A DNA stretch of 64,000 nucleotides from Bin5 sp022827195 (GCA_965208275.1 OZ242331.1:1240001-1304000), one strand, 5' to 3'; positions 53,657-62,417 are shown, counted from the first letter of the stretch. Translations and numbers: made by a program. Notes: a model not told the origin generated them from the letters alone.

Positions 53657-54433
53657 CTACCCATGCAAGGCTTGAACCGGTTTCTCCTCGCCGAGAGCCG
53701 GCCGGGAGAGCGTCAATCCGAACACGCCGCCGGCTCCCGCAGCGCGCAGAGCCGCAGCGCACTCTGACATCGTCGAGCCGGTCGTGCTGACATCGTCCAC
53801 CAGCAGCAACGTCTTGCCCAGGACGAAGTCGGGGACGGCGCTGAAGGCCTCCTTCACATTGGCAACCCGGTCGCGCGCTTGCAGCCCGACCTGGGACTGC
53901 GTGCTCCTGACGCGCGCAAGTGCTCCTCCCATGACCGGAATGACGGTACCCTTCGCAAAACTATTCGCCAGCAATAGCGACTGATTGTAACCCCTCTCCG
54001 CCAACCTCTCCTCATGCAATGGGACCGGCACGATACCATCCAACCGGGCCAAGATTCCGGGCCAAGGGTCGGTCTCTGCCGCCGCGTTCAGATAGCGTGC
54101 CAGGAGCGAAGCCAGTTCCACTCCTCCTTCATATTTCAGGGCATGGACCGCCTCTGCAAGCGGGGGAAGGTGCAAAGTTGCCGCCCAAATCAGTGCCAGC
54201 GGAGTACGGCACTGCGGACACGGTGCGCCGCTCACGACAAGATCCTCCGGCAGAAGGTATTCACAACTGCGACAGGTTCGGGGCGGCTCCGCAGGCAGCA
54301 CCTCCTGGGCGCATCGGTCGCAGAACCTATGACCGCTTCGGTTGCAACCGACGCAGCGGGGAGGAAAGAGCAGCTCAAGCAGGAGTGAATGAACGCGTCC
54401 AATCAAGTGTCGGAGTTGAGTTTTTTGGCTCAA
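53657..54433 (-). CDS. comF: ComF-family double-zinc-ribbon phosphoribosyltransferase
   Basis: ComF assists DNA uptake in competent bacteria, and its homologues carry a PRPP-binding fold. The 258-residue protein begins with cysteine pairs (RCVGCN, FCDRC, CRSC, CPQC) that form zinc sites, followed by LAEAVHALKYEGGVELASLLARYL. VPVPLHEERLAERGYNQSLLLA and the PRPP loop LLLVDDVSTTGSTMSECAAALR are diagnostic. Length is normal. It is flanked by a pilin gene upstream (36 bp) and hpf downstream. No other competence genes are in the window. Confidence 0.95.
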   Translation of the reverse strand: MSQKTQLRHLIGRVHSLLLELLFPPRCVGCNRSGHRFCDRCAQEVLPAEPPRTCRSCEYLLPEDLVVSGAPCPQCRTPLALIWAATLHLPPLAEAVHALKYEGGVELASLLARYLNAAAETDPWPGILARLDGIVPVPLHEERLAERGYNQSLLLANSFAKGTVIPVMGGALARVRSTQSQVGLQARDRVANVKEAFSAVPDFVLGKTLLLVDDVSTTGSTMSECAAALRAAGAGGVFGLTLSRPALGEEKPVQALHG

Positions 54434-54469
54434 ACGGGAGACTTCTGCCAGCTTTCGGTTCGAATGGGG

Positions 54470-54667
54470 CTAAAGCATCAGTGCCGCCCGAATGGCCTCA
54501 GGAGTTTCAGGGAACCAACGCTGGAGCAGGTCGCTGATGAAAGTGCGCAGATCGTTGCCCAGAATCAGTAGGATCGAAAGCAGGACTATCGACACTAGAA
54601 TCAGTAAGAGCGCATATTCGACAAAACTTTGACCGCCGCGACCCGATGAAGGCCTGAACATTGACAC
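54470..54667 (-). CDS. Flp-type (type IVb) pilin
   Basis: Small pilin subunit. The 65-residue product has a short basic leader (MSMFRPSSGRGG) followed by the class III/IVb prepilin site G-QSFVEYALLLI, with the conserved Glu at +5, and a hydrophobic helix (LLLILVSIVLLSILLILGNDL). A prepilin peptidase would cut after GG. AGGAGG lies 10 bases before GTG 54667; ATG 54661 is an alternative. No tad/cpa assembly genes are nearby. The gene is followed by comF, so it may relate to DNA uptake or surface attachment. Confidence 0.88.
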   Translation of the reverse strand: MSMFRPSSGRGGQSFVEYALLLILVSIVLLSILLILGNDLRTFISDLLQRWFPETPEAIRAALML

Positions 54668-54968
54668 TGCTGCAACACCTCCTTAGCCGCCACCGACCCG
54701 GCGCGAAACAGCGCGTGGAGCGCAGGGCTGAATGCAAGAACTGCGACCTATTGTTACGGATATTCTCCCGAAGAGCAACTCCTTCGGCTTCTGTCTATCA
54801 CAGTTCCTGCCAAAAAAGGCTCCGAGCGGATGCACGCGAATCGGCAATCCGACCCGAAACGAACCGAGAGCCGGTGAGTGAAACCATTACGGTGTGCCGC
54901 GCGCCCTCTGCGGAGCCGCCCGCACGCTCACGGCGTCGGGTATACATTCCAGAACACTCAGGCCAGCC

Positions 54969-54978
54969 GCAAGCACCC
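54969..54978. repeat. Target-site duplication, left copy
   Basis: GCAAGCACCC immediately left of the insertion sequence, identical to 56232-56241. Confidence 0.9.
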
Positions 54979-56231
54979 CAGGGCAATTGCATCTTAATTG
55001 GGTTGAGGAACAGGTCAGATGACGAAGTAAGAGCGATCTGATAGTATGGAGAGTCCTTTCAGTCGACAAGGAGGGACTCATGGCGGAAGTTAAGGGCAGT
55101 TCTTTGGTTGAGCATTTTGCGGGATTGGAAGATCCACGTATTGAACGCACAAAGATTCACCAGTTGGGGGATATCATCGTGATTGTGATCTGTGCGGTCA
55201 TATGCGGAGCGGACAACTGGGTCGAGATTGAGGAATTCGGACATGCCAAGCAGGATTGGCTGGAGAAGCTTTTGGGCATGTCGAATGGAATTCCATCGCA
55301 TGACACCTTTGGCCGCGTCTTTGCCAGACTGGATGCAGTCCAATTTGAGGCCTGTTTTACGAGTTGGGTGCAGCATTTGCATGAGTTGACCGCGGGTCAG
55401 TTGGTGGCAATTGATGGCAAAACGGTGCGTCGTTCGCATGATCGGAGGCGGAAGAAGGAGCCTTTGCACCTGGTCAGTGCCTGGGCATCGGCGAGTCGGC
55501 TCGTGCTGGCGCAGACAGAGGTGGCTGCAGGGACCAACGAGATCACGGCCATCCCTGAACTCTTACAGCTGTTAGAACTCTCTGGCTGCATCGTGTCTAT
55601 CGATGCCATCGGCTGTCAGAAAGCGATTGCACAACAGATCACAGAGAGCGACGCTGACTACGTTCTGGCTCTCAAACAGAATCAGCCGCAGTTGTATGAA
55701 GCTGTCGAGACAATGTTCAGGCTGGAGAGGCAAAACGGATTTGCCGATCTCCCCCTCGACAGCTGCCAGACGGTTGAAAAAGACCATGGTCGCATCGAAA
55801 CCCGACGCTGTTGGGTTACCTCTGACCCCGAATTCCTCGCCTACATGGACCCTGACCAGGAATGGGCACAACTCCAAAGCCTGGTCATGGTCGAAGCGAA
55901 ACGGCAACTGCCCGACCACACCTCGCTGGAAACTCGCTACTTCATCTCCAGCTTGCCTGCCGATGCCAAACTGCTTCTGGCTGCCACCCGCAGACACTGG
56001 AGCATCGAAAACTCGGTCCACTGGGTCTTGGATGTCGCCTTTCGCGAGGACGACAGCCGCATCCGCCAAGGCAATGCACAGCATAACCTGGCAATCTTGC
56101 GCCGTTTGGCGCTCAACCTCTTACGCAATGAGAAAAGCGCCAAAGTTGGCATTGCGGCCAAACGCAAACGCGCCGGATGGAAAACTGACTACCTCCTAAA
56201 GGTCCTCTCACAATAAGATGCGATTGCCCTG
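54979..56231 (+). mobile_element. Intact ISAs1-family insertion sequence
   Basis: The 1253-bp element has terminal inverted repeats: left CAGGGCAATTGCATCTTA (54979-54996) and right TAAGATGCGATTGCCCTG (56214-56231), matching at 17 of 18 positions. It carries one complete transposase gene. A perfect 10-bp direct repeat, GCAAGCACCC, flanks it at 54969-54978 and 56232-56241 and is the target-site duplication. The repeat ends could be shifted by one base on each side. It lies in a gap between the pilin operon and the zinc-ribbon gene, so no gene is broken. Intact ends and duplication suggest recent insertion. Confidence 0.95.
55080..56216 (+). CDS. ISAs1-family transposase (DDE type)
   Basis: Catalyses movement of the insertion sequence. 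The 378-residue protein is full length. An N-terminal DDE_Tnp_1-associated domain (LGDIIVIVICAVICGADNWVEIEEFG, about 29-54) precedes the catalytic core. The triad is read as D112 (VAIDGKTVRRS), D175 (IVSIDAIGCQ) and E310 (HWSIENSVHWVLDVAF). The YxxK-type region is LALKQNQPQLYEAVE. An AAGGAGG site lies upstream of ATG 55080. No frameshift is seen, so the enzyme should be active. Its last bases overlap the right inverted repeat. Confidence 0.96.
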   Translation: MAEVKGSSLVEHFAGLEDPRIERTKIHQLGDIIVIVICAVICGADNWVEIEEFGHAKQDWLEKLLGMSNGIPSHDTFGRVFARLDAVQFEACFTSWVQHLHELTAGQLVAIDGKTVRRSHDRRRKKEPLHLVSAWASASRLVLAQTEVAAGTNEITAIPELLQLLELSGCIVSIDAIGCQKAIAQQITESDADYVLALKQNQPQLYEAVETMFRLERQNGFADLPLDSCQTVEKDHGRIETRRCWVTSDPEFLAYMDPDQEWAQLQSLVMVEAKRQLPDHTSLETRYFISSLPADAKLLLAATRRHWSIENSVHWVLDVAFREDDSRIRQGNAQHNLAILRRLALNLLRNEKSAKVGIAAKRKRAGWKTDYLLKVLSQ

Positions 56232-56241
56232 GCAAGCACCC
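56232..56241. repeat. Target-site duplication, right copy
   Basis: GCAAGCACCC immediately right of the insertion sequence, identical to 54969-54978. Confidence 0.9.
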
Positions 56242-56469
56242 TTTGCCACATTCGGCGCGGCAATGTTATGATGTAGAGTACCCGATAGCCCCCCGGCCTC
56301 GACATGAAGGCGGCATTCGGCACCACAGGCTCGACCCGAACCGACTACGCCATTCGGAGCCGCCAAACGTAGTATTCGATTTCTCGCCGTCCCGTTCCGC
56401 CGCCTGAAACACACTGGCGGCTTCAATGGGGGGACGGCGCGAGGCGCTCAAGCGAACAACGAAACTGCA

Positions 56470-57186
56470 ATGGGGAAGAATGTGGAAGCCAAATATGCCC
56501 TTCTCAAGATGCACGAAATCGACTCGATGTACGACAGAATACGGCGCCGCCTGCTCCTGCTCCGCAAGGAGTCCGAAGGTTCGACCGATCTGATCGCTCT
56601 GCGCGAAAAGGTCCAAACAATTGACGAGGAGCTCCACGCCGCACGCACCGAACAGCAGGACCTGGAACTGGAGTCGCGCACGCTTACGGAACGCATTCGC
56701 GAATCCGAGCAAAATCTGATGAGCGGTGAGGTCAGCAATCCCAGGGAGCTGGAGGCACTTCAGTCGAGCATCGATTCGATGAAGTCCCTGCGTACCGAAC
56801 TTGAAGACAAGAGCGTGGAGCGCCTGGTGATGGTCGATTCACTTCAAGGTTCATTGCAGGAGAAGCGTGCTACGCTTGAAGAGCAAGAGCAACTGTGGTC
56901 CGAACGAAAGGCCGCTATCGAGGCCGAGACAGACCGGCGCAAGAAAGAGTACGTCTACCTCAAGAGGGCGCGGGAAAAGGTGTCGGAACAGCTGTCCGAA
57001 GACAATCTGGAACTCTACGAACATTTGCGCCGCCGCAAGAATGGCGTTGCCGTGGCCAGATTGGAAGAGGAAGTGTGCGGAGCCTGCCACACCCAGGTCG
57101 CCGTCGGCATCCTCAACAACGTCCGTTATAGCGACGAGCTTCTTAACTGCCCCTCCTGCGGCCGAATCCTATTGACTGAAGAATAG
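56470..57186 (+). CDS. Coiled-coil protein with C-terminal C4 zinc ribbon (CT398/DUF164-like)
   Basis: The 238-residue protein is a long coiled coil (about 5-185, with many E/R/L heptads such as IDEELHAARTEQQDLELESRTLTERI) ending in a zinc ribbon: C203-x-x-C206 (CGACH) and C227-x-x-C230 (CPSC). NPRELEALQSSIDSMK in the middle is a family hallmark. Members are widespread in bacteria; Chlamydia CT398 has this structure. Roles in regulation or secretion have been proposed, but none is settled. It stands alone, 229 bp after the insertion sequence. Confidence 0.88.
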   Translation: MGKNVEAKYALLKMHEIDSMYDRIRRRLLLLRKESEGSTDLIALREKVQTIDEELHAARTEQQDLELESRTLTERIRESEQNLMSGEVSNPRELEALQSSIDSMKSLRTELEDKSVERLVMVDSLQGSLQEKRATLEEQEQLWSERKAAIEAETDRRKKEYVYLKRAREKVSEQLSEDNLELYEHLRRRKNGVAVARLEEEVCGACHTQVAVGILNNVRYSDELLNCPSCGRILLTEE

Positions 57187-57224
57187 TCCTCGCAGCCCGC
57201 GAGTCGTCCAGCGTTACAAACCTC

Positions 57225-57240
57225 ACGCCGCCTGCGGCGT
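57225..57240. other. GC-rich palindrome after the zinc-ribbon gene
   Basis: ACGCCGC CT GCGGCGT is a perfect 7-bp inverted repeat with a 2-base centre, between two plus-strand genes. No T-run follows. It may be a weak terminator or a binding site. Confidence 0.35.
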
Positions 57241-57312
57241 TGGGACGTCTCCCGGACGCCGCAATTTGCCAGCGCAGCCTCCAATCAATGGCAGTCGGGG
57301 GGGAAACGACAA

Positions 57313-58068
57313 ATGACGAAGCGAATTCTCGTAACCGGCATGAGCGGTCTCATCGGCGGAGCCGTCAGGAAGCGGCTCGAAGGGCGCTACCAACTGACCG
57401 CGCTCAACCGCAGCCAAGTTCCAGGAGTGCCGACCTTCCAGGCCGACATTGCCGAATTTGAAGCAATCAGGCCGGCATTCGAAGACCAGCATACCGTTGT
57501 CCATCTCGCCGCGTCCGCGCGTGGACGCGATCCTTGGGAGCGCGTTCGCGACCCGAATCTGATTGGCACTTACAATGTTTTTGAGGCGGCGCGCCAGGCC
57601 GGCGTCCGCCGCGTTGTCTACGCCAGCAGCGGCTCAACAGTCTCTGGGTGGGAGCAGGTACAGCCATACCGCGCCCTGGTGAGCGGCGACTACGACATGG
57701 TGATGAAGCCCTGGCCCATGGTCACCCACGAGACGCCCGTACGCCCCACCGGCGTCTACGGTGCGACTAAGGTGTGGGGAGAGGCCCTCGCCTGGCATTT
57801 CACCGACAGCTCAGACATGTCGGTCATCTGTCTGCGAATCGGGCTGGTCAACCAGGAAGACCGGCCAACCGACGCGCGCCAGTTTTCCGTCTGGTGCAGT
57901 CAACGTGACATCAGCCAGATGGTGGAGCGCTGTATCGAAGCCCCGCCGGAGTTGAAATTCGACCTGTTCTATGCCGTTTCCAGAAACAAGTGGGGCTATC
58001 GCGACATCTCCCATGCTCGCGCAGTCGTCGGCTACGATCCCCAGGATGAGGCCGAGACTTACCGCTGA
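57313..58068 (+). CDS. NAD-dependent epimerase/dehydratase-family protein, uronate-dehydrogenase-like
   Basis: Extended-SDR fold of 251 residues. The NAD loop is ILVTGMSGLIGGAVRKRL (GxxGxxG), HLAAS follows, and the active site is Y-x-x-x-K in YGATKVWGEALAWHF with an upstream Ser in VVYASSGSTVSGW. The short length and the sequence around the active site are closer to uronate dehydrogenase, which oxidises glucuronate or galacturonate to aldarolactone, than to the longer UDP-sugar epimerases. Substrate specificity remains uncertain. It is the first of three nearby genes that could act on sugar acids: this one, a hydroxyacid dehydrogenase and a lactonase. It lies 86 bp before the creatininase-family gene. 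Confidence 0.8.
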   Translation: MTKRILVTGMSGLIGGAVRKRLEGRYQLTALNRSQVPGVPTFQADIAEFEAIRPAFEDQHTVVHLAASARGRDPWERVRDPNLIGTYNVFEAARQAGVRRVVYASSGSTVSGWEQVQPYRALVSGDYDMVMKPWPMVTHETPVRPTGVYGATKVWGEALAWHFTDSSDMSVICLRIGLVNQEDRPTDARQFSVWCSQRDISQMVERCIEAPPELKFDLFYAVSRNKWGYRDISHARAVVGYDPQDEAETYR

Positions 58069-58154
58069 CGCGGCCCACTCCGTATTCTGCACTTCGTCTG
58101 ACCTGAACCCTCGTCCGACCGTCAGATTCCCACGACAAAAGTTTGGACACACGC

Positions 58155-58976
58155 ATGGATCATCTTACCGAGCACCGCTACAACCGCCTGACCTGGGCTG
58201 AAATGAACGAAGCCATCGCGACGCAAAAGGTCGTGCTGTTGCCGGTCGCCTCCACCGAGCAGCATGGGCGGCACCTACCGCTCGACGTTGACCTGTTCCT
58301 TTGCGAGTCGATATGCCTCGAGGCGGGCCGCCGCGCGCCTGAAAAGATTCTCGTGCTTCCTCCCATCGCTTACGGACTGAACCTGCACCACATCGACTTC
58401 CCGGGCACGATTCACATCGAGCCCGATGTCTTCATCGCCTTCTGTCTGAACATAACGAAGAGCGTCGCCTACCACGGTTTCGAAAAGATTCTCTTGGTGA
58501 ACGGCCATGGATCGAATACACCTCTGATCGACCTCGTGGCGCGCAAAACCGTGCTGGAGACCGATTCCATCTGCGGCGCGCTGGGCTACTTCGGGCTTGC
58601 CCTAGAAGCCTTCGACAACGTCAAAGAGACCGAAGTGATGGCGCACGCCGACGAGTTTGAGACTTCGCTCTATCTTCATCTGGCGCCCGAGCGCGTTCAG
58701 ATGGACAAAGCCGAGGCCGACGATGACCTGCGCGGCCGCTTTGTCAGTTCGGACAGCGTGTACACCAATCCAGTCCGCTTCAATGACTTTTGGGGGCGTT
58801 GGACCCGGCTGGGCGTCCACGGCGATCCAACGAAAGCGACCGCACAGAAGGGGGAAGTCATCTTTGAGGCGGCCGTCGAGGGGTTGATCGCCGTCGTCGA
58901 CGAGTGGCGGAGCTGGCCGATAGCCGAACGTTCCGACCAGCACACCGGGCCCGTCCAGCGCCACATTCGCTGGTAA
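58155..58976 (+). CDS. Creatininase-family amidohydrolase
   Basis: The 273-residue metal-dependent enzyme shows VLLPVASTEQHGRHLPLDVDLFL (metal Glu, His and Asp), PPIAYGLNLHHIDFPGTI, KILLVNGHGSNTPLIDLVAR and MAHADEFETSLYLHLAPE (metal Glu). These are the four conserved creatininase blocks. Family members open cyclic amides (creatinine), trim formyl groups, or process peptide cofactors such as mycofactocin. The actual substrate is unknown. ATG 58155 is preferred over TTG 58143. The gene is close to the epimerase-like gene (86 bp) and convergent with the hydroxyacid dehydrogenase gene. Confidence 0.88.
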   Translation: MDHLTEHRYNRLTWAEMNEAIATQKVVLLPVASTEQHGRHLPLDVDLFLCESICLEAGRRAPEKILVLPPIAYGLNLHHIDFPGTIHIEPDVFIAFCLNITKSVAYHGFEKILLVNGHGSNTPLIDLVARKTVLETDSICGALGYFGLALEAFDNVKETEVMAHADEFETSLYLHLAPERVQMDKAEADDDLRGRFVSSDSVYTNPVRFNDFWGRWTRLGVHGDPTKATAQKGEVIFEAAVEGLIAVVDEWRSWPIAERSDQHTGPVQRHIRW

Positions 58977-59051
58977 ACGACTGCCGTGAACGACCGGAGA
59001 TGCGGGCGCCAGCCGTTCAACGAAACAGCTCCCCGAGGCACAGAAACTACG

Positions 59052-60023
59052 TCACCCGCCGGCCTGAGCCATCCGGCCCGGCCACACTTCGGGATTGGCG
59101 ATCCAGGTCGGCCGTTCGCCCAGTAACACTCGTTCGATGTTTTCTGCGGTTCCCGCCTGCATCATTTCGATTCCAGCATCAGTGTTGGAGGCGATGTGCG
59201 GTGTCAGGACGACATTTCGCATCTTCAGAAGAGGGTTGTCTGCCAGCGGCGGCTCCGGATCGAACACGTCCAGCCCCGCGCCGGCAAGATGACCCTCCCG
59301 GAGCACCTTGATTAGCGCGGCCTCGTCGACTACGCCGCCACGCGAGGCGTTTATCAGATAGCTGCCCGGCCTCATCAGACGCAGGCGCCGTTCGTTTGCA
59401 AGGTGCCTTGTCGACGGCAGGAGCGGAGTATGCAGGGTAACGAACCTGTTTTGGGAAAAGATTGTGTCCAGGTCATCGGCACGCGCGACGCCCTTCGGCA
59501 GGACGAAGTCTTCAGGCAGTATCGGATCGTAGACCGTTACTTTCATTCTGATCCCTTGCGCGCAGATTTCGGCTACGCGACGGCCGATGCGGCCGTAACC
59601 GACAATGCCCAGCGACCTGCCCAACAGCTCGGTGCCCTGCAGATCCGACCGCTCAATCCCTTCGCCGCCGCGTATCTGCGTATCTCCGACCATCACCCGT
59701 TTTGCGACGGCCATCAGCAGAGCGACCGCATGCTCCGCAGTCGACTCAGAAGGCGCGTCCGGGGTGTTGCAGACGAGAATGCCCCGCGCCGACGCCGCAT
59801 CCAGGTCAATGTTGTCCAGGCCTATGCCAGGTTTCGCGATCTGTTTCAGGTTCGGCCCGACTCGGTCCATCAATTGGCCGTCGTAGTAGCGGCCGATCCC
59901 TGATATAACGTCGGAACCTGGCAGCTTGTCCAGGTCCCCGTCGGTAACGACCTCCGCCAGCGCGCTCAGCCGCGAAATCAGTGCCGGCGGGAGGGGCCAT
60001 TCCATCCAGACTTTCTTTCTCAT
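59052..60023 (-). CDS. D-2-hydroxyacid dehydrogenase (phosphoglycerate dehydrogenase-like)
   Basis: Oxidises or reduces 2-hydroxyacids with NAD(P). The 323-residue protein has the two-lobe fold: IAKPGIGLDNIDLDAASARGILVCNTP, the cofactor loop LGIVGYGRIGRRVAEI, catalytic Arg in INASRGGVVDEAALIKVL, Glu in LDVFDPEPPL and His in VVLTPHIASNTDAG. There is no ACT or other regulatory domain, so a role in serine synthesis is less likely than use of another hydroxyacid. GAGGTGG precedes ATG 60023. The lactonase gene starts 110 bp away on the opposite strand, so the two share a divergent promoter region. Confidence 0.92.
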   Translation of the reverse strand: MRKKVWMEWPLPPALISRLSALAEVVTDGDLDKLPGSDVISGIGRYYDGQLMDRVGPNLKQIAKPGIGLDNIDLDAASARGILVCNTPDAPSESTAEHAVALLMAVAKRVMVGDTQIRGGEGIERSDLQGTELLGRSLGIVGYGRIGRRVAEICAQGIRMKVTVYDPILPEDFVLPKGVARADDLDTIFSQNRFVTLHTPLLPSTRHLANERRLRLMRPGSYLINASRGGVVDEAALIKVLREGHLAGAGLDVFDPEPPLADNPLLKMRNVVLTPHIASNTDAGIEMMQAGTAENIERVLLGERPTWIANPEVWPGRMAQAGG

Positions 60024-60133
60024 CAGTTTTCCACCTCTATTGGGGACGCGGGAGTGGGACCAACCCGCCAACCCTACACCAGACAAACCGTTCGCACAAG
60101 TCAAGTAAGCAACCTGGAGATCGACAGCCGACA

Positions 60134-61138
60134 ATGACTACCTTCGTCTACATCACTGCCGCCGGCAACAACCTGATTCGCGCCTACGAAATGGATGGGA
60201 GCGGTTGCCTGACACTTTTGAGCGACGCATCTGTCGACGGCGGACCATCCGCACTGGCGTCCTCCGTAAACGATCGATTCCTTTACTGCTCCCTGCGCGC
60301 CAGCCAGGAGCTGGCTGCTTTTGCGATTGAACAGGACGGCAGTCTGCGCCTTCTGGGTCGGAAACCGCTGGATGCCGATGCCTGCTACGTCGCCCCGGAC
60401 AGAACGGGCAGCTTCCTGCTGTCCGCCTACTACAGCGCGGGTAAGGTGACCGTTCACAGCTTGGAGGCCGACGGAAAGGTCGGAGAGTTGGTCTGTACTG
60501 CGGCAACCGCGGCCCGCGCACACTGCATCGAGACCGACCAATCCAATTGCTACGCCTTTGTGCCCCATCCACTCGAAGCCAACTGCCTCTATCAGTTTCT
60601 GTTCGACGAGCGCACCGGTCAACTCACGCCTAACCCGGCGGCCCGCACTGTTGACGCTCCCGCAGGAGCAGGGCCGCGCCATTTCGTCTTCTCACAGGAC
60701 CAGCGCTTTGTCTACACCTCGGACGAGGATGGCTCGAGCGTTACCGCCTACCATTTTGACGCCACCGCTGGCTCGCTGCAGTCCTTCCAGACTATTTCGA
60801 CGCTGCCCGACGAATTCAAGGGCGCGAACACCTGCGCTCAGATCCATCTTCACCCGTTGGGTCAAACGCTCTACGTTTCGAATCGGGGCCACGACAGCCT
60901 AGCTATCTTTGCCGTCGACATTGCCAGCGGCGCACTCTCTCGCCGCGGATTGCAGCAAACTGAAGCAGTCCCACGCGTCTTCAACATCGACCCCAGTGGG
61001 AAGTTTCTTGTCGCGGCAGGTCAAGGCACGGGCAAGGCGACCTCATACGGCGTCGACTCTGCGAGCCGCGTGCTGACTCCGCTGCATTCATATGAAGTCG
61101 GCGAAAAGCCGATGTGGGTGTTATTCAGGGCGATCTGA
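60134..61138 (+). CDS. Beta-propeller lactonase (6-phosphogluconolactonase/YbhE type)
   Basis: Seven-bladed propeller of 334 residues. Repeated blades read like SVNDRFLYCSLRASQELAAFAIEQDGSLRLLGRKPL and HLHPLGQTLYVSNRGHDSLAIFAVD, with GAGPRHFVFSQDQRFVYTSDEDGSSVTAY in between. VSNRGHDSLAIF and RVFNIDPSGKFLVAAGQ match YbhE. Such enzymes hydrolyse sugar lactones. 6-Phosphogluconolactone is the classical substrate, but an aldarolactone is possible here given the nearby uronate-dehydrogenase-like gene. The open frame starts at 59981, overlapping the divergent gene; ATG 60134 gives the family start. Confidence 0.87.
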   Translation: MTTFVYITAAGNNLIRAYEMDGSGCLTLLSDASVDGGPSALASSVNDRFLYCSLRASQELAAFAIEQDGSLRLLGRKPLDADACYVAPDRTGSFLLSAYYSAGKVTVHSLEADGKVGELVCTAATAARAHCIETDQSNCYAFVPHPLEANCLYQFLFDERTGQLTPNPAARTVDAPAGAGPRHFVFSQDQRFVYTSDEDGSSVTAYHFDATAGSLQSFQTISTLPDEFKGANTCAQIHLHPLGQTLYVSNRGHDSLAIFAVDIASGALSRRGLQQTEAVPRVFNIDPSGKFLVAAGQGTGKATSYGVDSASRVLTPLHSYEVGEKPMWVLFRAI

Positions 61139-61200
61139 ACCAGACGCCCGGCCGGTGGAGTTCCCCGGTTTCAACAGTAGGCACCCGCCGGCTATCCATG

Positions 61201-62085
61201 CTAGTTTTCCTCAGCAGCCGCCTGCTCGAAACGCCTCCGCCGGTAGCGCGTCACATAGATCAGCAGCCACTGCAGCAAGCCGGGGAATAGCACGGCGAAG
61301 CACACCAGCAGCCGGTCAAACAGGGTGATGTAGACCTCCCGCTCACCCCGTTTGATGGCCGTTACTGTCCGGCGGCCCACCCTACCGGCGTCAACGCCGC
61401 GTGTGAGCGCATGCCTCTCCCCCTGCCGGTGCTGCGCGCCCGGCACACTGATGCGGCTGTTTTGCGAAAACTCGGTCTCAGTCAAACCGGGGCAGACGAC
61501 AACAAGATCGATGTTGTCCCGTTTCAGCTCTGCACGCGCCGCGCCGCTCGCTCCCTGCAGTGCAAATTTCGTCGCGGTGTAGCCGCCGCCCAGGGGCTGA
61601 GGAAACTTGCCCACAATGCTGCTGATATTGACGACCGTACCGCCTCCTTGGCGCCGCATCACCGGCACGGCCGCCTGCAATGCCGCCAGCGCGCCGAAGA
61701 AGTTGACCTCGAAGACATGGCGCAGATCGCCCAGGTCCAGTTCGTCGACTGCGCCGTATATGCCCATGCCGGCATTGTTAACGAGTATATCCACGGCGCC
61801 AAAATGGGACTCCGTCTTCTCAATGAGCGCCCGCGCTTGGCCCTCCTCGCTGACGTCGGTTGGCACGGTTAGGACTTCCGCGCCGAAATCCCGCCTTAGT
61901 TGGTCCGCAGCCTCTTCCAGCAGTTCAGTGCTGCGCGCGGCCAGGGCCAGCCGGCAACCCTCTTCTGCCAGCGATTCTGCGATTGCAGCCCCGATGCCCT
62001 TGCTCGCCCCTGTAATGACGGCGACCTTTCCTGCCAGTGCGCCGCCCCTGCCAACCCCGGAGCTTCGCCTTTTTCCTGTCGTCAT
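61201..62085 (-). CDS. Short-chain dehydrogenase/reductase with C-terminal hydrophobic segment
   Basis: Classical SDR of 294 residues. The cofactor loop is AVITGASKGIGAAIAESLAEEG, NNAGMG follows, and the active site is Ser in NISSIVGKF with Y-x-x-x-K in YTATKFALQG. After the usual fold (about 20-215), a Gly/Arg/Val linker leads to a hydrophobic stretch (DRLLVCFAVLFPGLLQWLLIYVTRY, about 258-282) that may anchor it to the membrane, as in DHRS7-like SDRs. The N-terminal Ser/Gly/Arg tail is probably disordered. The substrate is likely lipid or hydrophobic, but this is not shown. Confidence 0.87.
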   Translation of the reverse strand: MTTGKRRSSGVGRGGALAGKVAVITGASKGIGAAIAESLAEEGCRLALAARSTELLEEAADQLRRDFGAEVLTVPTDVSEEGQARALIEKTESHFGAVDILVNNAGMGIYGAVDELDLGDLRHVFEVNFFGALAALQAAVPVMRRQGGGTVVNISSIVGKFPQPLGGGYTATKFALQGASGAARAELKRDNIDLVVVCPGLTETEFSQNSRISVPGAQHRQGERHALTRGVDAGRVGRRTVTAIKRGEREVYITLFDRLLVCFAVLFPGLLQWLLIYVTRYRRRRFEQAAAEEN

Positions 62086-62417
62086 TTCTCTCTCCCTCTC
62101 GCGCCAGCCGCCCGGCTCACAACGTGTTTAGCATACTCGCCCTACAGCAATAGGCAAACTCCACTGTGAATTGGTGCTGCTAGCCTTCAATCGTTGGTTT
62201 CAAGGACCAGATTGGTGCAAAAGGGATGTGAGCAACCACCCAGACGCAGCCCGATTGGTTCGGCAGGCGTTAAATGTAGCTGGTTTTGTGCACCCTTCGG
62301 ATCGGTGCTATATTTTTCTATACGGGGCCCGTTCAATTTTCGGGCATCGAAGCGGGAGGCAGCCCATTCCCGCTTGCTGAAGAAGCGGTCTCTCAAGCGG
62401 GCGGGTTAACGGGACAG
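62086..62417. other. Divergent intergenic region, SDR to DsbA-like gene
   Basis: 332 bp. The right half contains a good promoter for the dsb pair (62286-62314). Nothing else was recognised. Confidence 0.5.
62286..62314 (+). promoter_or_regulatory. Probable sigma-70-type promoter of the dsb operon
   Basis: TTGTGC (62286-62291) and TATATT (62309-62314) are separated by 17 bp, and the -10 is preceded by TGC (extended -10). The DsbA-like start is 104 bp downstream. Confidence 0.6.

Noticed and set aside
62180..62290. tRNA-like sequence with GGTTCAAG and GGTTCGGC stretches
   Set aside because: No acceptor-stem pairing or anticodon arm could be matched.
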